NCBI GenBank assembly: GCA_949752745.1
Contig: OX457029.1
Location: 48,042,228 to 48,106,227 of the forward strand
DNA from: Protula sp. h YS-2021
Lineage: Eukaryota > Annelida > Polychaeta > Sabellida > Serpulidae
DNA length: 64,000 nucleotides
Direction of reading: 5' to 3'
Both the position numbers and the translations under genes were made by a program. Positions 36,390 to 47,300 of this stretch are shown piece by piece; the stretch's first letter is position 1, and each line of letters starts with the position of its first letter. Under the pieces are notes generated by a model. The model did no database searches. It was not told where the DNA came from and worked only from the letters and a program-made list of their open reading frames with translations.

Positions 36390-37990
36390 TTTACAATATG
36401 CTTACGATGTGTTTACTATAGTTTCCACCTGTTTTTTGTTTGTTTAACTTGTACAATATTTTTTCTGAACATCTCTTTACTTTGTGTTTACTTTAGTTCA
36501 CTGTCCATCTGACTTGTTAAATGTTATTGAGTGTCCACGTAACGTGTTTACTATGTGTTGACTACGTGTTTTACCACGTGTTTTACTGTGGACTTAATGT
36601 TACTTTATGTTACCTTTACTGTTTTCCTTTGTGTTATATGTTTGCTTTGGCGTGTGCTTATCAAGTAACTATTTGGTGTTTACTACGTTTTATTGTCAGT
36701 TATATTAATATGTGTTTACTCTTGTTTATAATTTCTTTATTGCACATTTTTATTACGTTGCCAATTTACTATTACTTTATGTTTAATATGTGTATCCTAT
36801 GTATTCACTTTTTGTAGCCAATGTTCGTACTGTTTGCCACTGCTTTTCGTCCATTTGATTTATTTACTATGTATTTACCTTTGTTTTAATGTGTTTCTTA
36901 TGCCTACGGTGTGTTTACTATTGCGTGCTGCCCATTTAGGCATCCTTTTGTCATGTGCCGCTATGTTTTCGCTGTGCCTTTACCATGTCTTCCTTCTGTT
37001 TACTTTGTGTTTATTATCTGTTTACTATGTGCGTAATTGTGTTACTTTTATGTCTTTTATGTGATGCTGTATATTTATCGTATGTTAGTTTTATTTACAC
37101 TACATATTTACATGCTATATTTTTATTGTTCATTTACATTGTTAATTATATGTACACTGGAGTTAAGCATCCATATTCATTGGTTTCTAATTATTGTTAC
37201 TTTACGGTGTGTTTAGTATTGCTTTATATCTCTATTTATTTGCTTATCTTCTTTACTAAGTGTTTACAGTGAGGAACACATGCTCTACCAAATGTTTAAT
37301 ATGTTATTACAATGACCGCATAATCAACGCATGAATATGACCACATCAGGAACCTAGAGACTGATATTTAAATATAACTCAACGAATATCAAATATACGT
37401 AATCAAATCATGCCCTAATCTTCTATGAAAGTGTATATGAACACTGAATGGTTGAGTGGTGCCTTTACTCACAATCCTGCAATAGTTGCAAGCCTTACTT
37501 AGATTGTTTCCATGGCTTAAAACCAAATCGAAATAATCAAGAGTAATTTTGAAACACAGCAAAAACAAATTAAAATTATTTGGTAATTCGAAACTTGAGT
37601 AATTAGGAGTTAGGACTAAATTTTTGGGATTACTCTGCGCTCACATGTCGTAAATAACAAAGCATTAACAGTCTCTTGTTGAGAGAAAATAGCATAAATT
37701 ATTCGAAAAGCTCAATGAAAAATAAAGCAAAAACATCACAACTACACAAAGGAAAAGTCAGACCCTTCAAACATTTTCTATAAGTGGACTGTCCATTTAA
37801 TTGCTTACCTTGTGTTAAGTATGTATTGCATATGTGTTTACTATGTTTGCTTTCTATTTAAATTGCTTACTGTCTGTTTCATGCATCTTAATTATCTATT
37901 ATTACGTGTTTATATGTGTGTCCTGTCTGTTTTATCATGCGTTTGTGTACTCACAGTTAATTTAGCTCCTTCCATCAGTTTAACTATGGG
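36390..37990 (+). repeat. Degenerate TGTTTAC-rich repeat block, copy A
   Basis: From 36390 to 37275, and again near 37800-37960, the sequence is a loose tandem of the phrase 'tgtttactatgtg' with many variants. I count about eight exact TGTTTAC. The strand is T/G-rich and gives spurious hydrophobic Leu/Tyr/Cys frames. The segment at about 37500-37830, between the two parts, aligns with 52290-52550 ('gaaaagctcaatg', 'cattcaaacat'-like phrases), so the block is a duplicate of the one at 50850-53160. TGTTTAC is also the core binding motif of forkhead factors. Confidence 0.65.
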
Positions 37991-38669
37991 AGCCTATGGG
38001 AAAAGTTGGCGATAATGTGGAACCAAGTGTCCCATATCCACCTACTGATGCACCTGCAATTTTTCTGTATCATACCCGTTTATATTCCTCTTTGAAGACT
38101 GTCTGGTGGTGGTTGTGGTATGCTTAGTGACAACGGTGATTTGACTAAATGTGAAAATCAAGGTTTTATGAATCTCGCACAGCTGGAATAAAAATACAAA
38201 ATTTGGTAAAGGTAAAAATCATTACGGAAAACATAGCAGGTTTATTACTCTAAAATTAAAAACACATATTCAGATCAATGGTAACGTGTAATCACAATTG
38301 GTCAAGAGATAAAGCTTTTATGCAAATTTTAAAAAATACGGAGGACCTGTATATTTGTAGGATCTTTTTTCGAACATCCTTCAGCCTACACTCCATTATA
38401 TTCACGAGGTCTCGAACATTTCAACATTATATATGGGTGGCCTCTGTCGACCAAATGTGCCATACTGATAACTTCACTTCCAACAAGAGGCGGGCAAAAT
38501 TAAAAGAAATTAAAAACCTGAAAGTGTGACCAAGTTTAATAAAAATCGATCAAGATACACATATTTTGCGCAAAGATAATAATAAAGACGTGTGTGTCGT
38601 GACGTCATAATAAACAAACGTCTATACTGTCGTTGTTGGCCTGTAGAGATGCAAAAGCAGACGTCATCT
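37991..38669. other. 3' flank of IgSF gene 2
   Basis: There is no further exon that I can support. On the minus strand a short Thr-coding phrase (ACCACAACCACCACC) occurs at about 38105-38125, reminiscent of the stalk exon but without a convincing acceptor. Any 3' UTR of gene 2 should lie here. Confidence 0.35.
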
Positions 38670-38761
38670 TTACAAATTCTTGGACAGTTTAAATCGGCGC
38701 CTTTTGTCGGTTTTTGATGTGGTCGCTGACTCTCTCGTTGTAATGGTGGCTGTAGATGTTT
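38670..38761 (-). CDS. Gene 2 exon 5: Thr/Ser stalk, donor lost or terminal
   Basis: The acceptor is TTTGCAG before 38761. The region equivalent to the gene 1 exon is 38761-38705 (19 codons, five fewer than gene 1) and reads QTSTATITTRESATTSKTD. The donor GT of gene 1 is AA here. Reading through adds a basic tail KRRRFKLSKNL and a stop at 38672-38670. A GTAAAG at 38674-38669 is an alternative donor but would change phase. Confidence 0.55.
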
Positions 38762-41700
38762 CTGCAAATGAAAATGAAGGAGCATTATTTCACAATCATC
38801 GCTTTCAATTTTACTGGCAATAATTAAGCTCCATGTGCAATGTTTTGTATCACAAACAGATTGATAACCATTGGTGCGATGATAAATTAAACAATGAAAA
38901 ATAAAGAATTAAGACTGGTATTGTATTTTTAATTTTCAAAAATGCAGCTAAGCAAGATGAGATATAATGATTCAAAAGGAAAGACAACAATGGTTGAATA
39001 GTTAGATAGACAGCAGACAAGCCTGTCCACGAGAAAGAAATATGGCGTCCAGAATATCAACCAATGTGAGTTTCGTGTAAACTCAGTTATTCGTTAATTC
39101 GCAAAATAGCAATATTAAATGATGGCCTCCTTTCTCTTTTTCTAATTCGTCAGGGTATAACAAAAAATAATTGTTTTTAGGGAGCACTAGTGCAACAACA
39201 GTGCAATCACAGGCAAAAGTAGTGCCTAATCTGTGGGTAAATTAAGTTCATAACAGTGAGGTTTAAACTATACCAATCAATCTAACCAACAAAATAACTA
39301 CAAAATACATTCAAACATCCATCAACATAACATAAATAACAAACCAATCAAATTAATGAATCAAAGAAAGTGTCTTACAATTTTATTCAATACTTTCAGG
39401 GTGAATTTCTGATTCTACATCTATGCGTGATGTAGCATAGTTGATTGATGGACTTACGGTAAGCAGTGAAGGAAATATATGTAGAATCTTGGCCGTGTGT
39501 GTTATCCCGCATTGTGTTAAAAACCGTGCAGCTGATATTGACAACGTCACCAAGCCAGGATTCTTGCACGAGTAATGTGGAATCTGTACAAATTACGCCT
39601 TCCTCTGGGTCAGTAAGATTTTTCCACTCCCAGGCATTTACTTCCGGGTAGGCGGAAGCAGTGCACGTCAGCTCTTCGCCAACATGGATACTAGCACTAT
39701 CAGGACTTATCTGTGTATTTCTTGGTGGATCTATTGTTCGAGAACAATGTAAAAAAAACAATGTAAATATACTCATTTGTTTCATATTAAACCAACTACA
39801 AACATATCACCTGATTTATAATTTACATTGAATAAAGCCTTACCACGCTGTATTGGGACATTTTACTTCCCAACACAAAATAAATACTAGTTATAGATCG
39901 TACAAGAAGTTTACAACATGTGTATCTGTGTATTGGATAGACAGACAAATGAAAAGCCAAAGCAGATAAAATACAATAGAAGAGTAATTTTCGAAATAGG
40001 TAAATTAGGTAAAAGCAAACGGTGAGGATCTTTCTGATGAAACCGTTGCTAAGGTATATGAATGTGTGGTTAGAAAGACCAGTGGATACCCTAAAAATAG
40101 TGCTCTGCCTAAAGCAACGAATTCTCTCTAAAGAAAATAAAAATACAAGACAGTACAGACATTCATAAAATCGAATCAATTCTCACTTCTAGTCGTAAAG
40201 AAAGAATACATAAATAATCGTAACAGCTGTCGAATTTAATTCCTGTGAACTGTGATAAAGACAATTTGATTGCCAGGACAAAATTTGCACTAGTGAATGT
40301 CAGATCGGCCAGGATAAACTTAGAAATGATAAAATTCTCCATACATTAATCAGATCTGGATATTTTATCGGTAACTGAAAGGTGGTTTAACCAAAACGAG
40401 GAATACGAGGCTAAAGCAATTTGTCCCGATGGCTTCACAATTTTTAGGAAAGACAGAAAGGATAGACCCGGTGGCGGATTAGCAGTGATATGCAACGACA
40501 AACTTATTCCACGCGTGATTGATTCAATGCAAGAGTGTGGTTCATATGACTGTGACACTGTCGAGAGATAATAGCTCTCTCAGGATTCTGACGTTATATC
40601 GTCCACCAGGACTGTCAGTTTCTCAATTTCTAGACGACTTTACTTTTCTCATTGAGGGTGTGGCGTTGGTCGGTTCCCCAATTCTAATAAATGGTGATTT
40701 TAATATACACTGGGATAGTACGAATGATACTTATACTCATAGATTGAATGATATTTTCCAAGCGTTTAGACTGGGACAGCATGTGGAAGATGATACCCAC
40801 ATATATGGGCACATTTTAGATTTTATCAATACTCAACAAAACGACCACGTTAAGGTCGTAAATGTTACTCGTGGAGATTTAGTCTCCGATCATTACATGA
40901 TACATTGTAAAATTACTCTAGACCAGAAACCAGAGACCAGAAAAACAATATCGTGTCATTGATTCTCGCGATTTGGAATCTTTGATGTAGAGGAATTGAA
41001 AGCTGATATAAAAAACTCTGATTTGTTGCAAGCATGTGGGTAAATGACTTTGGATAAGCTCATGTAAATATACGAAAAAGAATGAAGTGACATATTCAAC
41101 AAGCATGCTCTTCATACCACTAAACGTGTAAGATCGCAACGCAAGGAGCCATAGTTTAATAATATAGTGAGAAATGCCATTCGCAAAATGGATCAGATGA
41201 AAGAAAATACAGAAAAAGCAATCAGGATATAAACAAAGAAAAACACTTCTATAAAAGCAGAAAAATGTGGAAAACGAGAAATCGAAATATTATCAAAACT
41301 TTATAGATGAAAGCAACGCAACCGATCAGCGCCACCTCTTCAAGAGGATAAATGAAGTAATGCGAAGAGCAACAACGAACTCTCTTCCGGATCACTCTTC
41401 GACACAGGATTTGGCGAATGCCTTCTCTGACTTCTTCCAAAATAAGCTGAGGAAAATAAGAAAGGGCTTTACGGATGATGACATTGATAAGGCCATGTTA
41501 TATGATGATCTCGATGGTATCGCGAAAGATGAACAAGTACTACCAACTGCCAACTCAGGTTTTGTTAAAGAGTGTGTCCACGAATTGCTTCCGGTGCTGA
41601 AGAACTTATCAACCAATCGCTGGACAGTGCTCATGTTCCAAAGTCGTGTAAAAAGGCAGTCGTGAAACCGCTGTTAAAGAAGCCGAATCTCGAACGCTGC

Positions 41701-44700
41701 CTAAAGAACTACAGGCCTGTAGCAAATCTGAACTATGTCACGAAACTCATAGAGAAAGCAGTTGGTATACAGGTATCACAACACATGCATGATAATGGCA
41801 CTGGAGAGGTATTCCAATCGGCCTATAAACCATATCACAGCTGCGAAACCGCACTGCTTCGCATATGAAATGCTAAAAATCAAGGTATTCTCATGGCGCT
41901 TCTCGACCTACCGGCTGCGTTTGACGCAGTGGACCATACAATTTTGTTAAAGAGACTGGAAAAAAACACAAGGAATTTCAGGTAAAGTGCTCGAGTGGTT
42001 TACTTCCTATCTGTCTGAACGGACTGTTTGTGTTGTTGTAAACGGCAGCTATTCTGAGCTTGTGACGCTAGATATCTCTCTTCCCCAAGGGTCCAAGCTT
42101 GGACCCAAGTTGTATAGTGACTACAAGCAGCCGATGGGCTGACTTCTCCGATCACTACTGCTGTTATTGTATTTCTATGCTGATGATTTCCAGCTTTTAC
42201 GACCAGTGGTTAATTCAGAAGACCTCACAGCAGCAGTTAATCATTTGACATTTAGCATTGACAGTGTCAGTGATTGGATGAGTAGCAACAAGCTCAAGCT
42301 GAACTGTGACAAAACAGAGTTCTTAGTTATTGCAAGCAAGAGAAATCTACCAAAATTCGATGTCACGGAAATAGTCCTACAAGGTGAAACTGTGACACGC
42401 TCTGATTCGGCGCGTAATCTTGGAGTAACTAGAGACTCTAGCTTATAACTCGAAAAGCACATCACACATGTATGCAAATCATGCTATTTTTATCTTTCGT
42501 GGATAATGAAAATTCGGAAATACATAACAAAGAAAAATGCAAAATTAGTTGTCCACGCACTTGTCATAAGTCGTTTAGACTATTGTAATAGTATTTTAGT
42601 TGGTCTACTCAAGTTTTCTTTGACCAGGCTTCAGAGAGTTATGAATATGGCAGCAAGAGTCATCTCCGGCAAACGCAAGTACGATTCTATCACCGACACA
42701 CTCAATGAGTTGCATTGGCTACCTATAGCCGAGCGAATAAAGTTTAAAGTACTGACTACGGTATATAAAGCACAACACAACGAAAGCCCACAATATCTGT
42801 CGGAATTTCTGATTCCTTATACCACAGCTCGATAAATTCGCTCAAGTGACCAAATGTTATTGAAAACCAACGTTGTAAAACAACTATGGTGCACGAGCAT
42901 TCGAAAACATTGCACCTAGGCTTTGGAATTTCTTGCCTTATAAATTATGATCTAGTCCGTCAGTTTATTCCTTTAAGAAGGACTTAAAAACTTATCTTTT
43001 TAACTTAGATATTGATATTAGCTTACTTTACAGTATTATTATATTAGTCTAGTTGATTTACATTTTTATGTTATTGTATTGTATTTATATTTATGCTAGA
43101 TTAGATTAATCATGTAGTTTTGTTGCGCGCTTAGGTGTTTTTTAGAACTGAATAAGCGCGATATAAGCACGCACATAATAATAAAAATAATAATAATAGT
43201 TCAAAACAACAACAAACAAGACAACAACAACAAGATTTCTTTACACGCATCAATTTCCGAAGATAATCTTCAGTTGAAGAGAAGCTTACAATGAACAGTG
43301 ATAGTTCCAAAACCATAAACATCCCTGTACGACGGTATGTTGTTGGCTTCGTCCTCTCCCGGCTCCGGATCAAGTTCTCCAAAATCGGTCGAACACGTGT
43401 AACTTTTCCTACTGATTTCAACAGTAGCTTCCATTACTATTTGCTCCTTTACGCTACTGCCCTCTATTCCCAAGCTGATTGACGACACAGGGTCATCCTG
43501 TTCGTCCGTCCACGTTATACGGGGAGCCCACTTCCCGGTGTATTCAACCTCACACGTGTAATGTATGTATTCACCTTCTATAGCAATATCATCAGAAATG
43601 TTTGTTGTGTGTTCTGGGTCGCTTTCTGAAATAGTAACGGCAAAATACGACTATCTTTTTTAACAGGATAGGATATAACTTTCAATTTACGTGCTTGATA
43701 TATTTCCTCCGCATTTGTGTATAAATAGGAGTTACTGCAAATCTGACGCACTACACGAAACAAAGACACCCATGAAATGAGGCATATGTTAGAGGAATTC
43801 TTAGTGACACTTAAGATGCCATGTTCTGATAGAGCACTGTAAAGGGAAGAAAATGAAACCCTTTGTCTTCTAACTGCTTTAACTGACGCTCGTTCATTTC
43901 GCCATAAACAGAATCCTGCAGCATTTCCGAATAATGGTGGCAGCTTAATGTTTTGGATAAATCTGCTAAGCTGATAATTACTCCAGCGACAACGTAGTGT
44001 AAATTACACAGTGATAAGAAGCGAATTGATGTTTGAACTATCATTTAGACCAGTTACTTCAATCCGGTTGTTCTACCGAAATTTTCATGAATCGGCATGT
44101 AATAGCTATGAAGAGAACCTCACATAAACAACCGATCGCATTACTGAAACAACGAAATGAAATAGAAGTAAACGTTTTGCATTTGTGCAAGCTTTTAGAG
44201 TCCAAGAAGTACCCAAAAATATGCCAACCCGTCTGTAATAAACATACTGAGGCCGCAAACAAAGCACGTGTAAAGTTAGTTATCACAGCACTGCTTGATA
44301 CAGCCATTACCGACATACCTAAAATAATCAACTCGGCGCGGGCTTCAATAACAGGGGCACTGAATTTTGAGCACTGGTATGTACCGGCGTCGTCTGTGAC
44401 TGGATTTAAAACCTGTAAATTGTATGTTCCTACTATGGCGTATTTCGTAGGGTCCGCTCTCACGTCGTCGTCAGTAGATATTGCAGATGGATATTCTGGA
44501 TCAGTTATCAGTTCTTGCCACACAGTGATGTCGCCTTCTATATCTTGAATAGTACAGTTCAATTGCGCAAAGGCGTCATCAACCGTAGCAACAGTGTTCA
44601 GCGGCGAAGGATTAAAAGTCTGACCATTTGCACCTGAAAGCAAAAAGAAATACTATTTTTGTCTTTTTTAAAAAAGACAAAAAAAAAAAAGAAATACTAT

Positions 44701-46711
44701 TACCCTTTTCATCTTGACAAAAAAGTTTTGTGAGCACAATGTTTTTCTCTACATAAATTGGGTCTAGGCGGTCTCCCCCCCGGCGGTCTCCCCCCGGCGG
44801 ACTCCCCCCTACCAACTCCCCCCTGGCGATCTCCCCCCGTAGGCTGACTCCCCCCCGTCCTTCTCCCCCCCCCCCCCCATGGCAGATTTTTTTTAGTTAG
44901 TAAAACTTAAGTCAGCAAAACTTGTACATTTCATTCCTTTTTTAATTTTCAACTCACCTTTCATCTACTTTAACATAATTATCACTAGGAAATTAATCTG
45001 CTTTAACATCCAATTACGAAATTACAATCAAACACTTACTGTAAACTGATTTTTCAAATGCAATCACGAAATTTAATTTACAGGTCACCATCTTTACTGT
45101 GTCACCACCTTGCTGCTTTCCTCGTATAGTCGTAATGAAGGCCATCTTGATGTGATAATTTGGCTACTTTTTGGTGAGGTTTTATACAACCATCTACGTT
45201 GTCCGGACGCAAATCTGATATCCATAAATAAACCAAACTACTCCGGAAAACATCATCATCAGTAGCCTACTCTGGCGGTGATGGCTAAGAAACAATTGCA
45301 ATTCTTGTGCATGCAATGAGCATAACACTAGATGCGACGTTTCATTGATTAGGTCAAAAATTCATTATATCAATCACTTAATTGAACAGATTAAAGAAAC
45401 ATCAATAACCCTTTGGTCTTCATACATCAATAAGGAAAGCAAGTTTGAGGGGGGAGAAGGAAAAAATGGAGTGAAATATACAAGTTTTGCTGATGTAAGC
45501 TTAAAAAAAATCTGCCGTGGGGGGGGGGGGGGGGAGAAGGACAGGAGAGACCGCCTAGGGGGGGGAGACCGCCAGGGGGGAAACCGCCGGGGGGGAAGCG
45601 CCAGGGGGGAGACCGCCTGTTCCCCATAAATTTACTCTAGGAAATATGAATGTCATAAATTATAAAAGAAAACTTACAAGCAAGCTGACCCGGAGTCAGT
45701 CGGATGAATCATAATCCTTTTTTGAATTTTCAATGAGGAAGGGAGATTTGACCTTAAAGGTGCCGCAATTGTTTTGGAATTAATAACCAAGGCAATTTCA
45801 AATCCTATTTCTAATTAAAGAAATGTAAATCTTGATTAGCAGTAGGGACTAAAGCAAAATCTCATAAAATATGCAATATTTTTACACTATAAAACTTCTA
45901 CACCGTTACTATTACATTCGCACTATTGATTTGCAATCAACACATCAAGTTGTTTGCTATGTTTGTTTCGGAATACTAAAGTATGATAATTAAGTGATAA
46001 GCGAGTTCAAAGTTTAAAATCTGTAGAGCATTTTGGTCTTGTCTCCTGTAATATGTTGGGCTTAACATATTAAAAATGATAAGACGCACAGAAAATTAAC
46101 AAAATTCTCATCTTACTCGAAATGCATTTACAAGTATTTTAAAGATTGAATACTGATTTTCAGTTTTTATTAACTCAGATGACGGCGTATTAAAGCTCAA
46201 AATGCCTATATTTATAAAGCGTCCTGATCAGTTCATGTAGATAAAACATGCTACAGTGTCAAGAAAAGCGATGTGCAAATAGGAAATATCAAAAGTAAAA
46301 ATTTAACAAATGATTTTTTTTTCATTCCAGTACTACTGAATACAAGAATGGCATACTGACCAATGCATACTTTAACAGAAGCCCTCAAGCAAAAAAAAAA
46401 TCATCACAAATATGTTTCTGCCTGATCATTGCGTAATTTGACCAGTCTAATTCGTTCTTGTGATACAAAATACCTTCACCTTTTTATGCATATCTACACA
46501 AAGCTGTATTTAAGTTTCTGATAAGAACAAAATGACCACATGAAACACTAGAGGCAGCTTTCTACTGCCTGGTTCATTTTGATAAGTATCTTAAACGACA
46601 TTTTATTCAACGTGTGCAAAAACGAAAACAATTTTTGCTGCATTACTTACATTGCACGACTAACAGTATCACAACAACTACAAAACCACTACGAAGAACA
46701 AAATGCCTCAT
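38670..46711 (-). CDS. IgSF gene 2: signal peptide, three Ig domains, Thr-rich stalk
   Basis: The paralogue of gene 1. Exons are 46711-46651, 44633-44319, 43625-43290, 39730-39458 and 38761 to 38705 or 38670, all phase 1, with GT/AG sites visible at every internal junction. The first exon opens MRHFVLRSGFVVVVILLVVQ, a signal peptide. The three Ig exons have exactly the lengths of those in gene 1. At the position of the gene 1 stalk donor (GTAGGC) this copy has AAAGGC; reading on gives KRRRFKLSKNL and a stop at 38672-38670, so it may be secreted or may use a different donor. Intron 3 has grown from 262 to about 3,560 bases by a LINE, and intron 1 holds a G-run foldback repeat. No stop or frameshift is present in any exon, which suggests the coding sequence is maintained. 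A likely cell-recognition or adhesion protein; ligand unknown. Confidence 0.78.
39458..39730 (-). CDS. Gene 2 exon 4: Ig domain 3
   Basis: The acceptor is CGAACAATAG before 39730 and the donor GTAAGT after 39458; 273 bases. Splicing to exon 3 gives VHYPPRNTQ. Motifs are GEELTCTAS, NAWEWKNLTDPEEG and VVNISCTVFN. An extra Cys appears at GVICTDST, where gene 1 has GVISTEST. This is an unpaired residue within the domain that could form an inter-chain or alternative disulfide. Confidence 0.85.
40225..43195 (+). mobile_element. Non-LTR retrotransposon (LINE) inserted in intron 3 of IgSF gene 2
   Basis: The insertion lies antisense to the host gene between Ig domains 2 and 3 and accounts for the expansion of that intron relative to gene 1. 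It holds an endonuclease followed by a reverse transcriptase and ends in a TAA-rich tract at 43178-43199. The LDYCNS and ELHWLP motifs in the C-terminal part place it in the CR1/L2/Rex1-like group by pattern. A related truncated fragment lies at 25142-25970. Exact ends were not fixed; no clear target-site duplication was found. Confidence 0.82.
40270..42980 (+). pseudogene. LINE endonuclease-reverse transcriptase, many stops and frameshifts
   Basis: The endonuclease part shows TKFALVNVRSARINLEMIK, DILSVTERWFN, RPGGGLAVI, ILINGDFNIHWD and VSDHYMIH. The reverse transcriptase part shows KPLLKKPNLERCLKNYRPVA, QSAYKPYHSCETALL, MALLDLPAAFDAVDHTILL, FYADDFQLL, MSSNKLKLNCDKTEFLV, ISRLDYCNSILVGL and LNELHWLPIAER, spread over several frames. 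The segment between about 41960 and 42170 is badly decayed, with the G-x-P-Q-G region only partly visible. Stops occur at several places, including 40349 and 40570. It is an older copy than the LINE at 33-36 kb. Confidence 0.82.
43290..43625 (-). CDS. Gene 2 exon 3: Ig domain 2
   Basis: The acceptor is ACTATTTCAG before 43625 and the donor GTAAGC after 43290; 336 bases. The Cys pair lies in YTCEVEYTGKW and SYTCSTDFG, with core Trp in RITWTDEQ. The NIS sequon near the start is kept, but the second sequon of gene 1 (LGINGSS) is lost here (LGIEGSS), so glycosylation would differ. Confidence 0.85.
44319..44633 (-). CDS. Gene 2 exon 2: Ig domain 1 (V-like)
   Basis: The acceptor is TTTGCTTTCAG before 44633 and the donor GTATGT after 44319; 315 bases. 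First Cys and core Trp are in LNCTIQDIEGDITVWQELI, and the F-strand motif is DDAGTYQC. Compared with gene 1, the changes cluster before about residue 64 (for example GDEP against DDAF, VGDD against IEGD, SPSG against YPSA), while YAIVGTYNLQVLNPVTD is identical. Confidence 0.85.
44745..45645. repeat. Foldback repeat with C-run/G-run arms in intron 1 of gene 2
   Basis: The left arm (about 44745-44945) is a tandem of 'ggcggtctcccccc'-type units, a poly-C run, then 'atggcagatttttttta' and 'agcaaaacttgtac'. The right arm (about 45465-45640) is its reverse complement: 'acaagttttgctgat', 'aaaaaaaatctgcc', a poly-G run, then 'ggggggagaccgcca' units. About 520 bases separate the arms. Each arm's G-runs could form a quadruplex and the arms could form a long hairpin. 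No transposase is present, so it is a non-autonomous foldback element or a rearranged minisatellite. Confidence 0.75.
46651..46711 (-). CDS. Gene 2 exon 1: signal peptide
   Basis: The exon is 61 bases with a GTAAGT donor (46650-46645), matching gene 1 in length and phase. It encodes MRHFVLRSG then FVVVVILLVVQ; the last base joins exon 2 to make the Cys of CANGQ. The conserved exon in both copies supports this ATG as the start. Confidence 0.8.
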
Positions 46712-47300
46712 TTTTACAGTATCCACACACATGTCTTGACGTTATATGTCGACTTGTGTTTACTTTCACGGCAAGATATTCATTTAACTTTGAATATATT
46801 TACAAAGATTTCTATGCTAAAGCTATTTTCAAGCTTTGGGAGCATGTTTTATTTCGAGAAGGACTACCCGAGTTTAATAGATTTTGGCGGCGAGAGTAGC
46901 AAAATTATATTAGTTAGCTTCACCTTTGGCCATCTATAAAAGTTAGATTTTCTACACATTGACGGATTAAGGGATTGCAAAGTGGAACAGCTATTTTGTT
47001 AGTTTCAAAGACTGGTCATTTTAAATAATCTTGGCAATGCAGTCAAAGTCTTGGCCATAAATTTATAAAGAAACTGTAGTCGGATGAAACGGACAAAAAC
47101 AAACACCAATCAGGAAATAAAATTCAAAGGTTTTCAATTTTGAAGAAGTGGGAAAGATAGCAAAAGCTTGGAATAAGGCATAGACATGATCAGAAGAGCC
47201 GGATGAATCTTCATGGTAATCGCGACACAGAACATGACATGAGGTAACACCAGACGTTCCATTATACCTTAACCGAAAGTTTAAAAATTCTGTGTACAAT
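46712..47300 (-). promoter_or_regulatory. 5' flank of gene 2, shared with gene 1
   Basis: It aligns with 20453-21500 over several blocks (see the gene 1 flank), so promoter DNA was duplicated with the gene. The gene 1 flank is longer between the anchors. The shared blocks are the best candidates for common regulatory sequence. No core promoter motif was identified with confidence. Confidence 0.4.

Noticed and set aside
36390..37272. Series of hydrophobic Leu/Tyr/Cys-rich plus-strand frames resembling membrane proteins
   Set aside because: They arise from the 'tgtttactatgtg' repeat. They overlap in several frames and have no splice or domain logic.
47063..47299. 78-codon minus-strand frame upstream of gene 2
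   Set aside because: It corresponds to non-coding flank shared with gene 1, and the frame is not conserved.
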